DNA of 64,000 nucleotides from Symbiodinium natans (GCA_905221605.1 CAJNDS010002603.1:1-64000); one strand, 5' to 3'. Shown: positions 1-10,442, numbered from the stretch's first letter. A program made the numbers and translations. The notes: generated from the letters alone by a model not told the origin.

Positions 1-744
1 CCCCCCCCCCTCCCCCCGAAAACCTTGACAGTATTGTGGGGGTGCATTTTTTTTTTTGTAATGGGCTTCGGGGCAGCACGTGGACTACATCAAAATTTGA
101 TGGCTAGGCCTCCTCAGATAAGCGAAGTCATAAGGAATCCTTGTTTTCAGGCCTGGTCGTATAGATTCACAGCTCAGCTACTCAGCTCAAGTTGGGGATG
201 ACAGCTCAGAACTCCGACTTGAAGCTGCTCTTCTTTTGCTCTTTTCTTTCATCATCTTCTTCTTTATTTTCTCTGTTCCGAAACCCATGCCCGAAAAACT
301 TTAGGGGGCAATCGAATTTGGGTTTCCTGAATAATTTTTGGAAAACTTTTCATTATTGAGGGCGTCCAGACTAATCAGGATACGACATTAGGGGGGCTAC
401 ATCTTATAGCATGTCTTACTTGCCGGCCGTCCCAGCATTTAGCCTTTAGTATACAGATCCTACTGCGTCTATGCCCTGCTCTTTCGCCGCGGGCAGCTCG
501 CGGAAACTGGCGGCATCGGCGCGCTGGGCCGCAACGGCGATCAATGCGGACCAGCGGGCAACCCAGGACGTGATGGCGGCGGGCCGCAGACGGGCCGGGA
601 CCGATGCGGCTCGATGACGAGCGAGGAGACGCATGGCTGCGGTGCCGAACCTCCAGTCTCGATGCCGACTACGACTAGCCGATAGTGCCGAGCGCGGTCA
701 AGTTAAGGGGCAGATCGTTCGTGCTGACGTCGAGTGTGCAACAT
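1..744. other. No gene recognised
   Basis: The stretch opens with a C-tract and a T-tract, then AT-richer sequence to about 420, then GC-rich sequence. I see no frame with a domain or splice pattern. The GC-rich end (about 450-740) may be eroded upstream sequence of the LINE-like element that follows, but I cannot align it. Confidence 0.4.
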
Positions 745-2192
745 GCGCATCGAGGTTCATCGGCACGCCGGAGTACGTCCGCACTTGGGGCGTGGAAAGG
801 CTCGAAGTTGAAGACGCGTTGCTCCGCCAGCTCCCCCTGCTGCCCTCCTCCAGTGCGCGTGGTTCCTCCTCAGCTTCTGTGCAGCGCCGCGGGCAAACCA
901 CGCGCTGAGGACGGTTCCGCCCGACCTCATTGCGCCGTACGCAGCGGCACGCGACGCGGCCATATAGGGTACATTGCAGGCGTGTCTGGGTTCGCCCGCG
1001 GAGGACGAGGCGTGCCCAGCCAGGGACATAGCCCTGCTCCCTGCTAGCCTAGAAGGCTTGGGCCTTTCACAGGCCACGCGCGTCAGCGCCGCCGCGTACT
1101 GGGCCGCGCAGCTTTTGCGCAGTGGGCCGCCCGCTGCCTAACTGATGGGCAGGGACTGCGTGCTACAGGCGGCCTCGGAGGCACGCAGCCTGCTAGAGCC
1201 GGAAGGGTGGGCAGACGTGCCATTGTGGGAGCTCGTCGTCCAAGGAGTCAGCCCACCCGACCGACAGGAAGGGACCGCCGAGCCCGGTGAGTGGAGGCAT
1301 GGGTGGCAACACTGTGCATCGCGTACACGGAGCGCTTTCTTCCGCGACAGCGTGTTGTTGCCTTCCCTGCTGCCATCCCATCGCGCGCTCTTGCGATCCC
1401 TAGCAGGACCACATGCCGCAGCCTGGCTCCAAGCCATCCCAAGCGACCTCCACACCACCCCCAACCCCGAGGCAATGCAGATCGCCTTGCGTCGGCGGCT
1501 CCGACTCCCGCTCCAGTTCGCCCCGTGCCGGTGTGGCAATCCGAGCGCTGCTGAGCCCGGGTGCGGCCGCCGTACGGATGTACTCGGCGACCACGTGCTC
1601 GCGTCCCCGGACAGGCCTCCTTGCCAGACGGGCCAAGCTTGTGGAGCGAGCGTGGTGCAGGGTAGCCCCGCGAAGCCGTCGGCCCGGAGGATCATGTGGT
1701 GCCCCAGCAGTGGCTAGCTAGTCCACACCACCACGCCAAGGGTAACACCCGAGGACCGCAGACGCCTGGACCTCGTCATTTACGGGGCCACGCCGCTGGG
1801 CGGAGCCCTTTGCTGCGATGCGACCCTCGTTTCGCCTTTGAACCGCGACGGCGCGCCCCACCCTGGTGCGGCGGCGGCGGATGGGGCTGTCTTGAGGGTG
1901 GCCGCACGGCGCAAGAACACCACCGACCCGTGCCTGGTCGCCCTGCGCGCGCACCGAGCCCCACCAGGCGTGAGGGCCCCTGCGCGAACAGCGTGGGCCC
2001 GTCGCTGGTGGAGCGTGCTCTCCGTCTCCGTGCAGCAGGCGGGTCGTCCAGGCCCTGCCGGGGCCCGCGTTGACTGCGGCGCCGGAGCTGGATGAGATCC
2101 TGGCTCTTGCTGACGCGCAAGGACCCAGCCGCCTGCCGGTACACTGACCTTCGGAGACTGCTGACGTAAAAAGGCGTGTGTGGAGAAAAAAA
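745..2192 (+). mobile_element. LINE-like retroelement remnant, copy A (5'-truncated, frameshifted)
   Basis: This is a decayed C-terminal part of a non-LTR retrotransposon polyprotein of a family common in dinoflagellates. Reading across three frames gives, in order, GTPEYVRTW and VEDALLRQLPLLP near 760-850, ANHALRTVPPDLIAPYAAA near 897, ACPARDIALLPAS near 1010-1050, AGPHAAAWLQAIPS near 1410, IALRRRLRLPL near 1480, RTGLLARRAKLVERAW near 1610, VVPQQWLA near 1693, LDLVIYGATPLGGALCCDA near 1766 and ARTAWARRWWSVLSV near 1985. Stops and frame changes between these blocks show that it is dead. The RT catalytic core is not present, so the copy is 5'-truncated, as LINE copies usually are. The 3' end is GTAAAAAGGCGTGTG followed by an A-tract, shared with copy C. 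The family assignment is from memory of the protein pattern, not from a search. Confidence 0.75.
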
Positions 2193-2950
2193 AACCAGCT
2201 TGACCTGCCCCGCGATCCAGGCACCATCTTCGCGCCAGACCCCTGCAACGACTTGCTCTAGGGGCAACGCGCGGCAACGACCCCGGAGGTGGCACAATCT
2301 GTGCGTTGGTCGCCGAGGGGGTCTAACCTTCCGTGGCAGCTGCATCTGCGCGGCGCGCGCAGGAAGGTCAGTCGTAAGCGCCACAGCAGGATACAGCAGG
2401 AGGACTCGGAATTACGCATTGGGGACCACCGCGTCGAGGCCATAAGGAACGGAGGATTGCCGGAGCTGCCTTGTGGAGCGCATTTGGATGCATTTGGGAC
2501 GGGTGGCCGGTAGTCGGCAGAAGTTGCTGCCTCCCCCCCTGTTCGCCACCGAGCATGATCGACTCGGTCAGCTTTACCACCAATGCAGAATGCATGTGTC
2601 TCGGCTTACGCGCGTCGGCCTTGCTTGCAGCCGGCTTTGCAGCATCCCAAGCGCTGCTACGCTTGCAAAGCCGGCGGCACACGGGTGCCAGATGGTGCCA
2701 GGCTCTCGGCAGCGCCATGCGAAGCTGCACAAAAAACCAAAGTTGCACAAACTCTTGCCCCGCAGGCCATGCAGCTCGCGTTGCTCCTTCCCCTGCGTTT
2801 GTCCCTGCCGCTTAGCTCAACCACTGCAGCCCACGCCCTGGTTGCGGCCAACAGGTCGACCAGTATGGGAACCACGCGGCGTGACTTTGTTTTTGTTGGA
2901 CGTCCTCTTGGTGCAATGTGATGAGTATATGTGATGCAGTCGCAGATGAA
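2193..2950. other. No gene recognised between element copies
   Basis: The sequence is mixed. ORFs here are short, overlap on both strands and show no domain or splice pattern that I can support. Confidence 0.35.
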
Positions 2951-3187
2951 CTGTCTCTCATGTGACAATCGCAACAAATCACCCCCAGAGAAGTAAACAC
3001 CCAAAAAGCGCTTGAACATTCTTTGTCTTGTCACGTGTTGGCAGAGCGACGTGGAGGGCAGCGAGAAAGGCAAAAAAAAGAAAAAAAAAGGCCACCGTGG
3101 AGGCACGCTGCTGGCAGCAAGGAACCAGCGGTCATCGACAAACACCTGGCGTTACTGCAAAAAACGAGCATGTCGTTTTTTTTTGTC
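2951..3187 (+). repeat. Inverted repeat, left arm
   Basis: This arm aligns with the reverse complement of 5172-5388. Shared blocks include AGCGACGTGGAGGGCAGC, AAGGAACCAGCGGTCATCGA, ACCCAAAAAGCGC and CGAGCATGTCGTTT. Divergence is by scattered substitutions and small indels. It lies upstream of element copy B. Confidence 0.85.
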
Positions 3188-3589
3188 ACCCCGCGCCCCT
3201 TGTCCGCCTGCAGGGCTGCATCGACGCGCCAGCACGTCGCCTGCACGTCGCCTGCGTGGCTACGGTCGCAGCGGCAGGCGACTAGGGCCCGCAGGGCCTG
3301 CGAGATCCGCCAAATTCCGCCAGAGATGGTTTAGTCTAGTGTGATTTGTATTCGTCCGCCATCGCAAAGGGGAGCTCCAACAACGACCGAGCCAGGGCTC
3401 GCTGGGCGGCGACAGCCAACATTCTGACGCGCCTGCCGGAGCCGCGCAGGAGCTGCGCTGGCCTTCGAGCGCCGAAACAGCCGCCGACCTCTACTGCCAG
3501 GACGACCAGCCGGCAACGTCGGGACGCCAGTAGCTCAGGGTTAGTGGCGCTTGCATCGTCCCGCGTCGGCTGCAGCACGATCGGGCCCC

Positions 3590-4035
3590 GCGCGTGCAGA
3601 CCCATCCCGGTTACGCGCAGCCCGCGAGGCGGTTGGAGGGGCAAGTCATCCCCCCCCGTGGCTGGCGCACACTACTGCACCAGTGCCCGCCGATGACCGA
3701 AAAGGACTCGACCTAGTCGTGTATGGCGCCACGCGGGGGGGGGGTCATTGTGCTGCGATGCCACTTTCGTCTCTCCACTAGCGTGGGCAGGGCATCCACA
3801 GCTGGGCGCCGCTGATACGGACGGAGCCGTGCTCCGGGTGGCCGAGCGCCGCATGCGGTCCACCTACCCGGAGCTCTGCAGCGCGGGGCCTCAGGAGCGC
3901 GTGATGCTGGGCGCGGAGATCGGGGGGGGCTGGAATCGCGAAGCTGGCCGCTTCGTGCATCACCTCCTGCGCGTCCGATCGCAGCCAGCGCCTCCCGCTC
4001 TTCGCCGCGCGGCCGCTGCGGGCTGGTCCCGCCGT
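3590..4035 (+). mobile_element. LINE-like retroelement remnant, copy B (3' portion)
   Basis: The same polyprotein family as copy A is visible as PPPWLAHTTAPVPADDRKG and LDLVVYGAT (about 3650-3730). A frameshift at the G-tract near 3736 is followed by CCDATFVSPLAWAGHPQLG (about 3750), VLRVAERRMRSTYPEL (about 3829), VMLGAEIGGGWNREAGRFVH (about 3903) and PPALRRAAAAGWSRR before a stop near 4036. The GGW/AxRFV segment lost from copy A is kept here. Copy C begins almost at once downstream, so B and C are adjacent or nested insertions. It is not functional. Confidence 0.75.
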
Positions 4036-5048
4036 TGATGGGGCACAGGCGTGTCTGGGCTCGCCCGCGGAGGACGCGGCATGCCCAGCCAGGGACATAG
4101 CCTTGCGCCCCGCTGGCCTCGGAGGCTTGGGCCTTTCACAGGCCACGCGCGTCAGCGGCACCGCGTATTGGGCCGCGTGGGCAGATGCCCTCACGGTGCT
4201 CCGCGAGCGCTGTCCCGCGTTTGCACAGTGGGCCGCCCGCTGCTTAACTGATGGGCAGGGGCCTGCGTGCCTACAGGCGGCCTCAGAGGCACGCCGCCTG
4301 CTAGAGGTGGGCAGATATGTCTTTGTGGGAGCTCGTCGTCCAAGTGGGCGCGCGCACCCGACCGACAGGAAGGGACCGCCGAGCCCGGTGAGTGGAGGCA
4401 TGGGTGGCAACACTGTGCGTCGCGTACACGGAACGCCTTCTTCCGCGACAGCGTGTTGTTGCCCTCCCTGCCGCCATCCCATCGCGCGTTCTTGCGATCC
4501 CAAGCAGGACCACATGCTGCTGCCTGGCTCCAAGCCATCCCAAGCGACCCCGACACGCTGCGACGCGACCCTCGTTTCGCCTTTGAACCGCGACGGCGCG
4601 CCCCACCCTGGTGCGGCGGCGGTGGGTGGGGCTGTCTTGAGGGCGGCCGCACGGAGTAAACACGCCACCTACCCCGAATTGGTGGCCGGTGGCGCGCAAA
4701 GCCTAGGGCCTATGCGTCCTCGGTTGCGAGGTGGGAGGGCGGTGGCACGAGGATGCGGTGAAGCTGGTTCGGCGTGGTCGCCTTCCGCGCGCACCGCGCC
4801 CCACCAGGCGTGAGGGCCCCTGCGCGAACAGCATGGGTCCGTCGCTGGTGGAGCCTGCACTCCGTCTCCGTGCAGCTGGCGGTCGGCCACACAGCCCTTG
4901 GATGCGCGCGGGCCCTCCGGGGCCCGCGTTGACCGCGGCGCCAGAGCTGGATGAGGTCCTGGCTCTTGCTTACGCGGAGGGACCCAGCCGCCTGCCGCTG
5001 CGCTGGGCGTCGGAGACCGCTGATGTAAAAAGGCGTGTGGGAAAAAAC
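4036..5048 (+). mobile_element. LINE-like retroelement remnant, copy C (internal deletion)
   Basis: The copy opens with ACLGSPAEDAACPARDIAL-like sequence near 4050. It then reads LGGLGLSQATRVSGTAYWAA (about 4118) and ADALTVLRERCPAFAQWAA (about 4180). Frameshifts follow, then AGPHAAAWLQAIPSDPDT. At about 4556 the sequence jumps directly to DATLVSPLNRDGAPHPG, skipping roughly 300 bp that copy A retains. It ends with GATGTAAAAAGGCGTGTGG plus an A-rich tail, matching the 3' end of copy A. Copies A and C are closely similar at the DNA level over about 1 kb, so they are probably young relative to their decay. Confidence 0.78.
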
Positions 5049-5171
5049 AAAGGGTGTTCAGGATTGGTTGTTCCATCCTAGTATCGCGCGACAAACTCTT
5101 CAGCAATATAAACCATCGTAAACCATCGTGCACGCACCGACTCATTCCATAGGCACGTGCTATCGCCATAG

Positions 5172-5388
5172 ACGCACCAAAAACAAACGACATGCTCGCT
5201 TCTTGCAGTAAGGCCAGGTGCATGTCGATGACCGCTGGTTCCTTGCCAACAGTGTCCTCCGCAGTGACCCTTCTAGCTGCCCTCCACGTCGCTCTGACAA
5301 CACGTGAAAGGACAAACTTTCACGCGCTTTTTGGGTGCGTACTTGTCAGGGGGTGATTCCTTGCGCTCTTGTCACATGAGAAACTGTA
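5172..5388 (-). repeat. Inverted repeat, right arm
   Basis: This is the partner of 2951-3187 in reverse orientation, lying just after the tail of element copy C. Together the arms bracket about 2 kb containing copies B and C. Confidence 0.85.
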
Positions 5389-5679
5389 TGATGTTTCCGG
5401 CGGAGCAAGGGGTCATACTTCAGCAACGTGCTTTATTTACAGGATGGTATAGGAGATGTAGCAGCAAAGTACAATTAACGTGATGGAAAGATATGGAAAG
5501 CTCATCTTCACGTGATTCCCACTTACCTCAAACCCCGAAATGAGCCATGCCGTGCAAATCACATTGCGCTTCGGCAGTAATGGCGGCAATCCGCAGCACC
5601 ACACGCTGCGACAGGAGGACGGCTTTCATTAAGACAACACGCAGTGCAGAAAGGAGGACGGCACATGAGTTGGTTCCAG

Positions 5680-5840
5680 GATTGCATCCGTATCGGCCGG
5701 GATCCCGCGAGCGATGTGGCCGTGGACTTGCCTGGCGGCCAAGCGAAAGCAGTCAAGTCTTGTAAGAGCTTCGTAAAACTTCATTTCGCATCGAGGCCGG
5801 GTGTGAGTTGGGTGCATGCGGAGCTGCGGCTGGGGGCCAG
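5680..5840 (+). CDS. Probable FHA-domain exon(s)
   Basis: After the acceptor-like TTGGTTCCAG the frame reads CIRIGRDPASDVAVDLPG, then PGVSWVHAELRLGASG. This is the core of a forkhead-associated domain: GR near the first loop, S-x-x-H with the following AELRL strand, and normal spacing once a 51-nt intron (5745-5795, GA donor, GAG acceptor) is removed. Because 51 is a multiple of three, the frame also stays open if the segment is retained. FHA domains bind phosphothreonine and occur in kinases, transcription and DNA-damage proteins. The rest of the protein was not located. A GT donor (GTATCT) follows the ASG codons. Trp replaces the more usual Arg in S-x-x-H. Confidence 0.5.
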
Positions 5841-5884
5841 CGGTATCTTGTCACGCCCTAAGCGTAAATCATTAGATTAGGTTC

Positions 5885-6670
5885 GGGAGTTCTATCTGAG
5901 AAGTGGTAACGTTCCCATCTCAGGAGGGCTTCTTTGGATTGGTCATGTTGTAGACACATACAGATGTTAGCGCGTTTTTAGTTCCGAGGTGCCTGCGGGA
6001 CCTCTCTTCCAACGGCACCGGGCTCAAGGCGAAGAAAGAATAGAGACACACTTGCTTGCCGACACGAAGCCCACGCAAAAATCCGCTTCGCCAGTGCTGC
6101 GCCAATGTTCGGTTAAAGTCCTTTTTCGGTCGTTTGCAAGCGGCTGTCCTGGGACTGCTTGTACAGTAGGGGAGGAACGGCGGACTGCTTTCAGTCGGAA
6201 GATGCTTTGCTTGCTTGCTTGGCTTGTTTGGCTTGCATGACAAGATTAGATTTGGTGAAGCTTGTGGTCTGGTCATAAAGTTCGATTTTGTTGAACATGA
6301 CCTCCGGCCTGTGAAGACATCAAATCGACGATAGCGAAGTACTATCAGTCGAGACATATTCTCTTGGCAGATACTTCCGAGCAGTGCATCCTCTTCATCG
6401 CCAGACCAAAGCAAGCAATTTCGATTGACCTTTCACCATGCCCAAAATTACGGCTTCCTGTACGGTGATTTGTTTACATGTGTCGCTTTTGGGAACATGG
6501 GCTTCTCGCAGCCCGTTCAACACATAGCTACGTCTTGCTAGCAGGTGACGTCGGTTACTTAGTTACTGGAGAAGCGGGAGTCGGCTTGGGCGATTCAGAC
6601 CTTGAGCTGACAGTTACTGTGACTGTTGAGGTTGGCTGAGGTGGCAAACGTACTTCCCCGTACTTGAGAG
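5885..6670. other. No gene recognised
   Basis: The stretch is AT-richer than its surroundings, with ORFs on both strands that show no protein-like pattern. It may be intron or intergenic sequence between the FHA exon and the exon at 6.8 kb. Confidence 0.35.
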
Positions 6671-6786
6671 TAGATTGTGGTGATTTTCGTCGGCTTCATG
6701 GTCGCGGATCTAGATATGGTAGCGGTCGGAAAAGACGACAAATTCACCAGAATGACCCGGCTCCCTCTCCCAGACAAGGCTGAGAA

Positions 6787-6925
6787 AAGTGGTTATAGAA
6801 CTGTTGCGGAACTTCGCATACATCGAAGATCACATTGCCAGCCGGGCCGGCGCAAAACTGGCGTGCAATGCTTGCGGAGAGCGGCCCGGGGACCGCTACA
6901 CGCCTACGGCGGAAGCGGAGGCTAG
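6787..6925 (+). CDS. Unassigned exon with a C-x2-C pair
   Basis: One + frame reads IELLRNFAYIEDHIASRAG, then KLACNACGERPGDRY and TAEAEARDD. Composition and the CxxC pair are protein-like; a knuckle or ribosomal-type zinc site is possible but unproved. An overlapping + frame just upstream (about 6680-6790) reads DLDMVAVGKDDKFTRMTRL and may be a preceding exon of the same gene. Splice sites are not fixed. I do not recognise the protein. Confidence 0.35.
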
Positions 6926-7167
6926 GGATGATTTTTTAATCAGAACGCCCCGTGATGTGTGCTTTTCACATAAAACTTCTCGCAACTGGTCAAAGATTCG
7001 ACGGAAACTTTCGTTCGTGGGGCAAAGGGCAGGGACTCAGGCGGGGGCGGAGGCAGGATCGTGGCTCCTTGGACAAATGCACTCTGACAGTCTTTGCGTG
7101 TGCGCGTGTGTTTTTCGTCGGCATCGCTGCTCGAGTTTTTCTTTGCTCATATCCTTTCTTTTTCCAG

Positions 7168-7263
7168 GACGGTTCTGGAGGCATCGCGCGGGTGAAGCGC
7201 GGCCTGGACGTGGCGGTGCCCGAAAAGAGCTTGGTGGTGCTGCCGCTGAAGATCAAGGCACGC
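7168..7263 (+). CDS. Unassigned internal exon
   Basis: A strong polypyrimidine acceptor (TTTCTTTTTCCAG) is followed in phase 0 by DGSGGIARVKRGLDVAVPEK and SLVVLPLKIKARQ. The end is uncertain; a GC donor after CGCCAG (about 7262) is plausible. Amphipathic and basic, function unknown. It lies 300 bp before the coiled-coil exon at 7567 and could belong to the same gene. Confidence 0.45.
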
Positions 7264-7566
7264 CAGGCAACAGAAAGAACACGGAAAACAACCAACAGCG
7301 GCATGTAACCGAAGCGTGCTGCTTGCGAGGCAGCCACAAACACGCTGGAGTCCAGAATGCATGGCACTGAGAGATGGATGGCAAACCAAGAACATCGGAA
7401 TTCCCCAAGTTAGATGGATGCGGTCGGTGAATGGCCAAAAAAGGCCAATGCGGCAGGTGCTTTGCAGTCGAGCTGAATAGCGAGGAACCACCACCAGATC
7501 CTCTGGAGGCAGATTTTGCCTGAATCCGTTTCGCACATTGCTCATATTTTTCGTGTCACATGTCAG

Positions 7567-7905
7567 CGGTTTTGAGGAGGCGCTGAAGCTGCAGGCCCAG
7601 CTGGCGCGAGAGGTGCATGCAGCGGCTCTGCGGGAGCAGGCCTTGGCACACGCGCAAGCGTCCAAGCAGCTGGAGCCTCCCGCGGAGCCGCCCGCAGAGC
7701 CTGCTGCGGAGCCGCCAGCAGAGACGCACGCGGAGCCGCCGGAGCAGAAGCAGGCAGCTCCTGAGGAGACGCCGGAAGTACCGGAGCCAAAACTTGCCGA
7801 AGCTGAAGCCGAGAGGGAGAAAGACCTGGCTGATGAGAAGGAGAATCAGAGGAGGGGGGAGAAGGCTCCGCAGAAGTTTTCGCAGAAGGAAGCGAAGGTC
7901 AAGGG
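7567..7905 (+). CDS. Ala/Glu/Pro-rich coiled-coil exon
   Basis: After the acceptor ACATGTCAG the frame reads FEEALKLQAQLAREVHAAAL and continues as an Ala/Gln/Glu helix. A PPAEPPAEPAAEPPAE run follows, then a Glu/Lys-rich tail (EAEREKDLADEKENQRR). The first 40 residues look like coiled coil and the PAE stretch like a rigid linker. The opposite strand is also open but gives an implausible Leu/Arg run. The exon probably ends near the KVKGSK codons, because the sequence after 7960 turns AT-rich. Function unknown. Confidence 0.5.
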
Positions 7906-7959
7906 GAGCAAGGAGTGCGGTCGCAGCCGACAAGGCGGGGGGAATTCATTGGGCCGTGA

Positions 7960-8480
7960 GACTACAACGACAATACATATCATGAATTTGTATTATATCG
8001 CCCAACAAACTCAGGCCCAATTATTCTCCCTATGAATCAAAGGGTCCGGGGAAATCCAATAAAAGGTTAAAATGTGCTTCCTTCATGGTTTGTTGGAAAA
8101 TTATTGGCGTGGTCAGCGCGATCAACTTCAGCTTTACATTCGTTTACTAGTTTCACCCACTCAGGCTCACTATAAGGCGGCTAAAGTTTGGCCTTCTTGT
8201 GCACCATGAAAAATCTCAAGCAACATCGGATTCATGGTTTTTTCTTTAGTGCAGCGGTTCGCCATTCAAGATTCAATGTGCTGTACCTTTGAAGGGGTCC
8301 GCAAGCACCTTTCGTAGTTCTGAGGTTTATTGTCCTTCATTGCTACGAGTTCTTGATGCGCCGGAGAAGTAAGTTCTAGATAGAGACACAACTCGAACAC
8401 AGCAAGCATACTTTATTTTCTTGTCGCTCTCCTCGTGCCTGAGCAGCTACTACCTACTTACTACGCGCTTCTTTCAGTGT
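7960..8480. other. AT-rich stretch without a gene
   Basis: Base composition drops in GC compared with both sides. No convincing exon is seen; it is likely a long intron or a gene boundary. Confidence 0.45.
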
Positions 8481-8870
8481 CTTCATCTTCTTGCCATGCC
8501 TTGTGTGTTTGCGTGTTTGCATTTTGTGGTTTCCATTCTTGGTCTTTCCCTCCAAGGCTCCCGGAGCAGTCGAGGCAGTCGCGGCCGCGGCCGCCAGCTG
8601 CCAAGCCTGCACAGCACTCTCCAAGCTCTCGCTCGTCTTTGCTCTTCTTTTTAAGAAATCAATAAATACACACACATACATATATACATATACTCTTTCG
8701 CTCGCTCTCCTTTCTCTTTCTCGCTTCTTTGCGCTCGCACCTGCGCTCTGGGGCTGGGGGGATTGGTTGGGCACTGCCTACTTCCAAAGAGATGCAGAGA
8801 GTTCTTGTTTACAAACTGATCTTGTACGATCGAGCTGAATGTTTGCATGTTTGCCAACAGTGCTCACTGA

Positions 8871-9067
8871 CAGCACTGAGCCCAAACAGAAGCCGGAGTC
8901 GCGAAACGAAGCAGTTTCCCACTTCAGACAGTACTGAATTGTCAAGAGCAAGCGCTGACCAAAGGTTGGCGTCGGGCTCACGAATCAATGTGGCACCCTC
9001 TAGCCTGCTGTGCGACGACGTCCGGTTGAGGTTTTTTCGCCGCAAAGTGAATCGATTGTGCGCGTGA
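8871..9067 (+). CDS. Ser/Arg-rich exon candidate
   Basis: The + frame gives ALSPNRSRSRETKQFPTSD, then TELSRASADQRLASGSRIN, and runs to a stop at 9065-9067. A further SR/Pro stretch (SRQSRPRPPAAKPAQHSPSS) lies near 8560-8625 after the acceptor-like CTCCAAG. The style fits the linker of an SR-type splicing protein and sits directly upstream of the RD/RS exons at 9359-9661. Exon limits and linkage to those exons are inferred. Confidence 0.35.
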
Positions 9068-9358
9068 TCGTCGTGTGTGGAGATTCAAAATGCTCTGAGG
9101 CTGGAGTTGGCTGCAGTCCTGCTTCGTAATTTTCACAGAACGGGGGACCGGATGTTGCACGGGCATGCAATGTGAACTCAAGCATCGGGCGGCACCTTTC
9201 CCAAGTGTTTTCATTTTCCATCAAACCCGCGCGCCACAAGCTTCGAATCCGCATGCGAGTCCATTTGGGAGAGTCAGAAAAGATTCAGACTTTGTGCCGT
9301 GGTTCAGGTCGAAGCCGGCAGAGGACGCGTGACAGGACGAAGCAAGATGAAACAGTAA

Positions 9359-9516
9359 GATGCGCGATGCGAGCCGCGAGATCTGTCCGCAAGGAGTCGA
9401 CGGGGCCATGATGGCCGTGACGGCCGGGACGGCGACCGCCGCAACGGCCGCGGCGACCCGCGGGACCGGCGGGACCGGCGTGGCCGGGACCGGAGCCGGG
9501 ACCGGCGCGACCGGAG
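9359..9516 (+). CDS. Arg/Asp-rich (RD) exon of a splicing-factor-like protein
   Basis: This frame has no Met and is open from 9359 to the stop at 9530. It reads HDGRDGRDGDRRNGRGDP, then RDRRDRRGRDRSRDRRD. Alternating R-D/R-S dipeptides are typical of U1-70K, SR and related spliceosomal proteins. I end the exon at 9516, where a GC donor (AG|GCGTAG) joins in frame to the RS exon at 9598. No RRM (RNP1/RNP2) was found nearby, so the exact family is open. Confidence 0.55.
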
Positions 9517-9597
9517 GCGTAGCAGATCATAGCAGGGATGCAATGGGATGCAAGGGGATGCAAGATATCTTGGACGCTTCCTTTCTCGTGCTCTCAG
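9517..9597 (+). other. GC-AG intron flanked by a 5-bp direct repeat
   Basis: The donor is AG|GCGTAG and the acceptor is CTCTCAG|GCG. The sequence AGGCG occurs at both junctions, so the intron could have arisen by insertion with a target-site duplication. Removing it (81 nt) joins RDRRDR to RRSCSRSSRSRSRR in one frame. Confidence 0.5.
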
Positions 9598-9661
9598 GCG
9601 CCGCTCATGCTCTCGGTCCTCGCGATCAAGGTCGCGGCGCTCGCAGAGGACCGACTCCGAT
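9598..9661 (+). CDS. RS-dipeptide exon
   Basis: The exon reads RRSCSRSSRSRSRRSQ, then RTDSD, and ends at a consensus donor GTAAGA. It starts in phase 1, matching the GC donor of the RD exon. RS dipeptides of this kind are phosphorylated by SR/CLK kinases in known splicing factors. The opposite strand is also open here, but its Arg/Glu mix lacks splice signals. Confidence 0.6.
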
Positions 9662-10151
9662 GTAAGAAGCTGTCTGACATTCAAAGGTGGGATTATAAGG
9701 CTTGGGATGCATGTTAGTATCGTTTTGCAGGTCACCGCCTCGGGCAAAGCGCCGCTCACCAAGTCAGCGGTGCCCCCAAATTGAAAACTGAAGAAAGCAG
9801 AGCACGCACCGTCCCAGGCCCTTTAAAGACGAACTTCAGCAGCACGCCATTAGCGCCGACGGGGCCTTCACTGCCTCAGGATCTCATCAAGGCGCGCTGA
9901 AGCCCACCAAGCATGCTGTCATGGTAAAGATGGGCAGAGTCCGTGGAGGACCTGAAGGCAGACGAGTCCAGCCCCACGCATCCGCCCAAGCTTCCGCTGC
10001 CGGAACATTCAACATGGGACAGCTCCAATTGAAAAAGAAGGGAACGCTTCGTCAGTTGCTGGTGAGCTGCTTCCAGGCTTGCTCATGGACCTCAAGGCGC
10101 CTAGTGGGCTTTGTCACATCAATTGCGCCATTCTGCTTCAAAAGTTGGCAG

Positions 10152-10316
10152 GTGCTGGTGCTGGTATTGGCAGCGCGCCAATTGCCACCCCAGCCACCCC
10201 AGCCGCAGCAAGCCCCACAGGGCCCGTAGTGCCTGTGCGGCCTGCTGGGCCACTGAACTTGGCAGAGGCCGGGTTGTCAGACCTTCGCGAGAGGGCAGAG
10301 AGATTTTTGCGAGCAG
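10152..10316 (+). CDS. Ala/Pro-rich exon
   Basis: After the acceptor TTGGCAG the frame reads IATPATPAAASPTGPVVPV, then LAEAGLSDLRERAERFLRA. This is a Pro/Ala linker followed by a charged amphipathic helix. The next exon (10317) is in a different phase, so an unseen intron edge must lie near the end of this block. An upstream candidate at about 9940-10030 reads ESVEDLKADESSPTHPPKLP. Probably part of the same gene as the RS exons; function unknown. Confidence 0.45.
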
Positions 10317-10442
10317 GCAGCCGCCAAAGCTGCGGCGGCCCTCATGGCCAAGGAAGCACCTGTCAGCCCAGGCGCGAGCCCGGGTGTGAGCCTGGGCTCA
10401 AACCCAGTGGTGCCCAGGCCCTTTGCTCTTCAGGAGCTTAAG
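10317..10442 (+). CDS. Ala/Pro-rich exon with clean splice sites
   Basis: There are exactly 42 codons between the acceptor GCGAGCAG and the donor GTGAGC. The frame starts AAAKAAAALMAKEAPVSPG and ends FALQELK. Low complexity, no domain. The neat phase-0 ends argue for a real exon. Confidence 0.5.

Noticed and set aside
3778-4668. 296-codon minus-strand ORF over the LINE remnants
   Set aside because: Antisense of the element copies; the + strand carries the recognisable family blocks.
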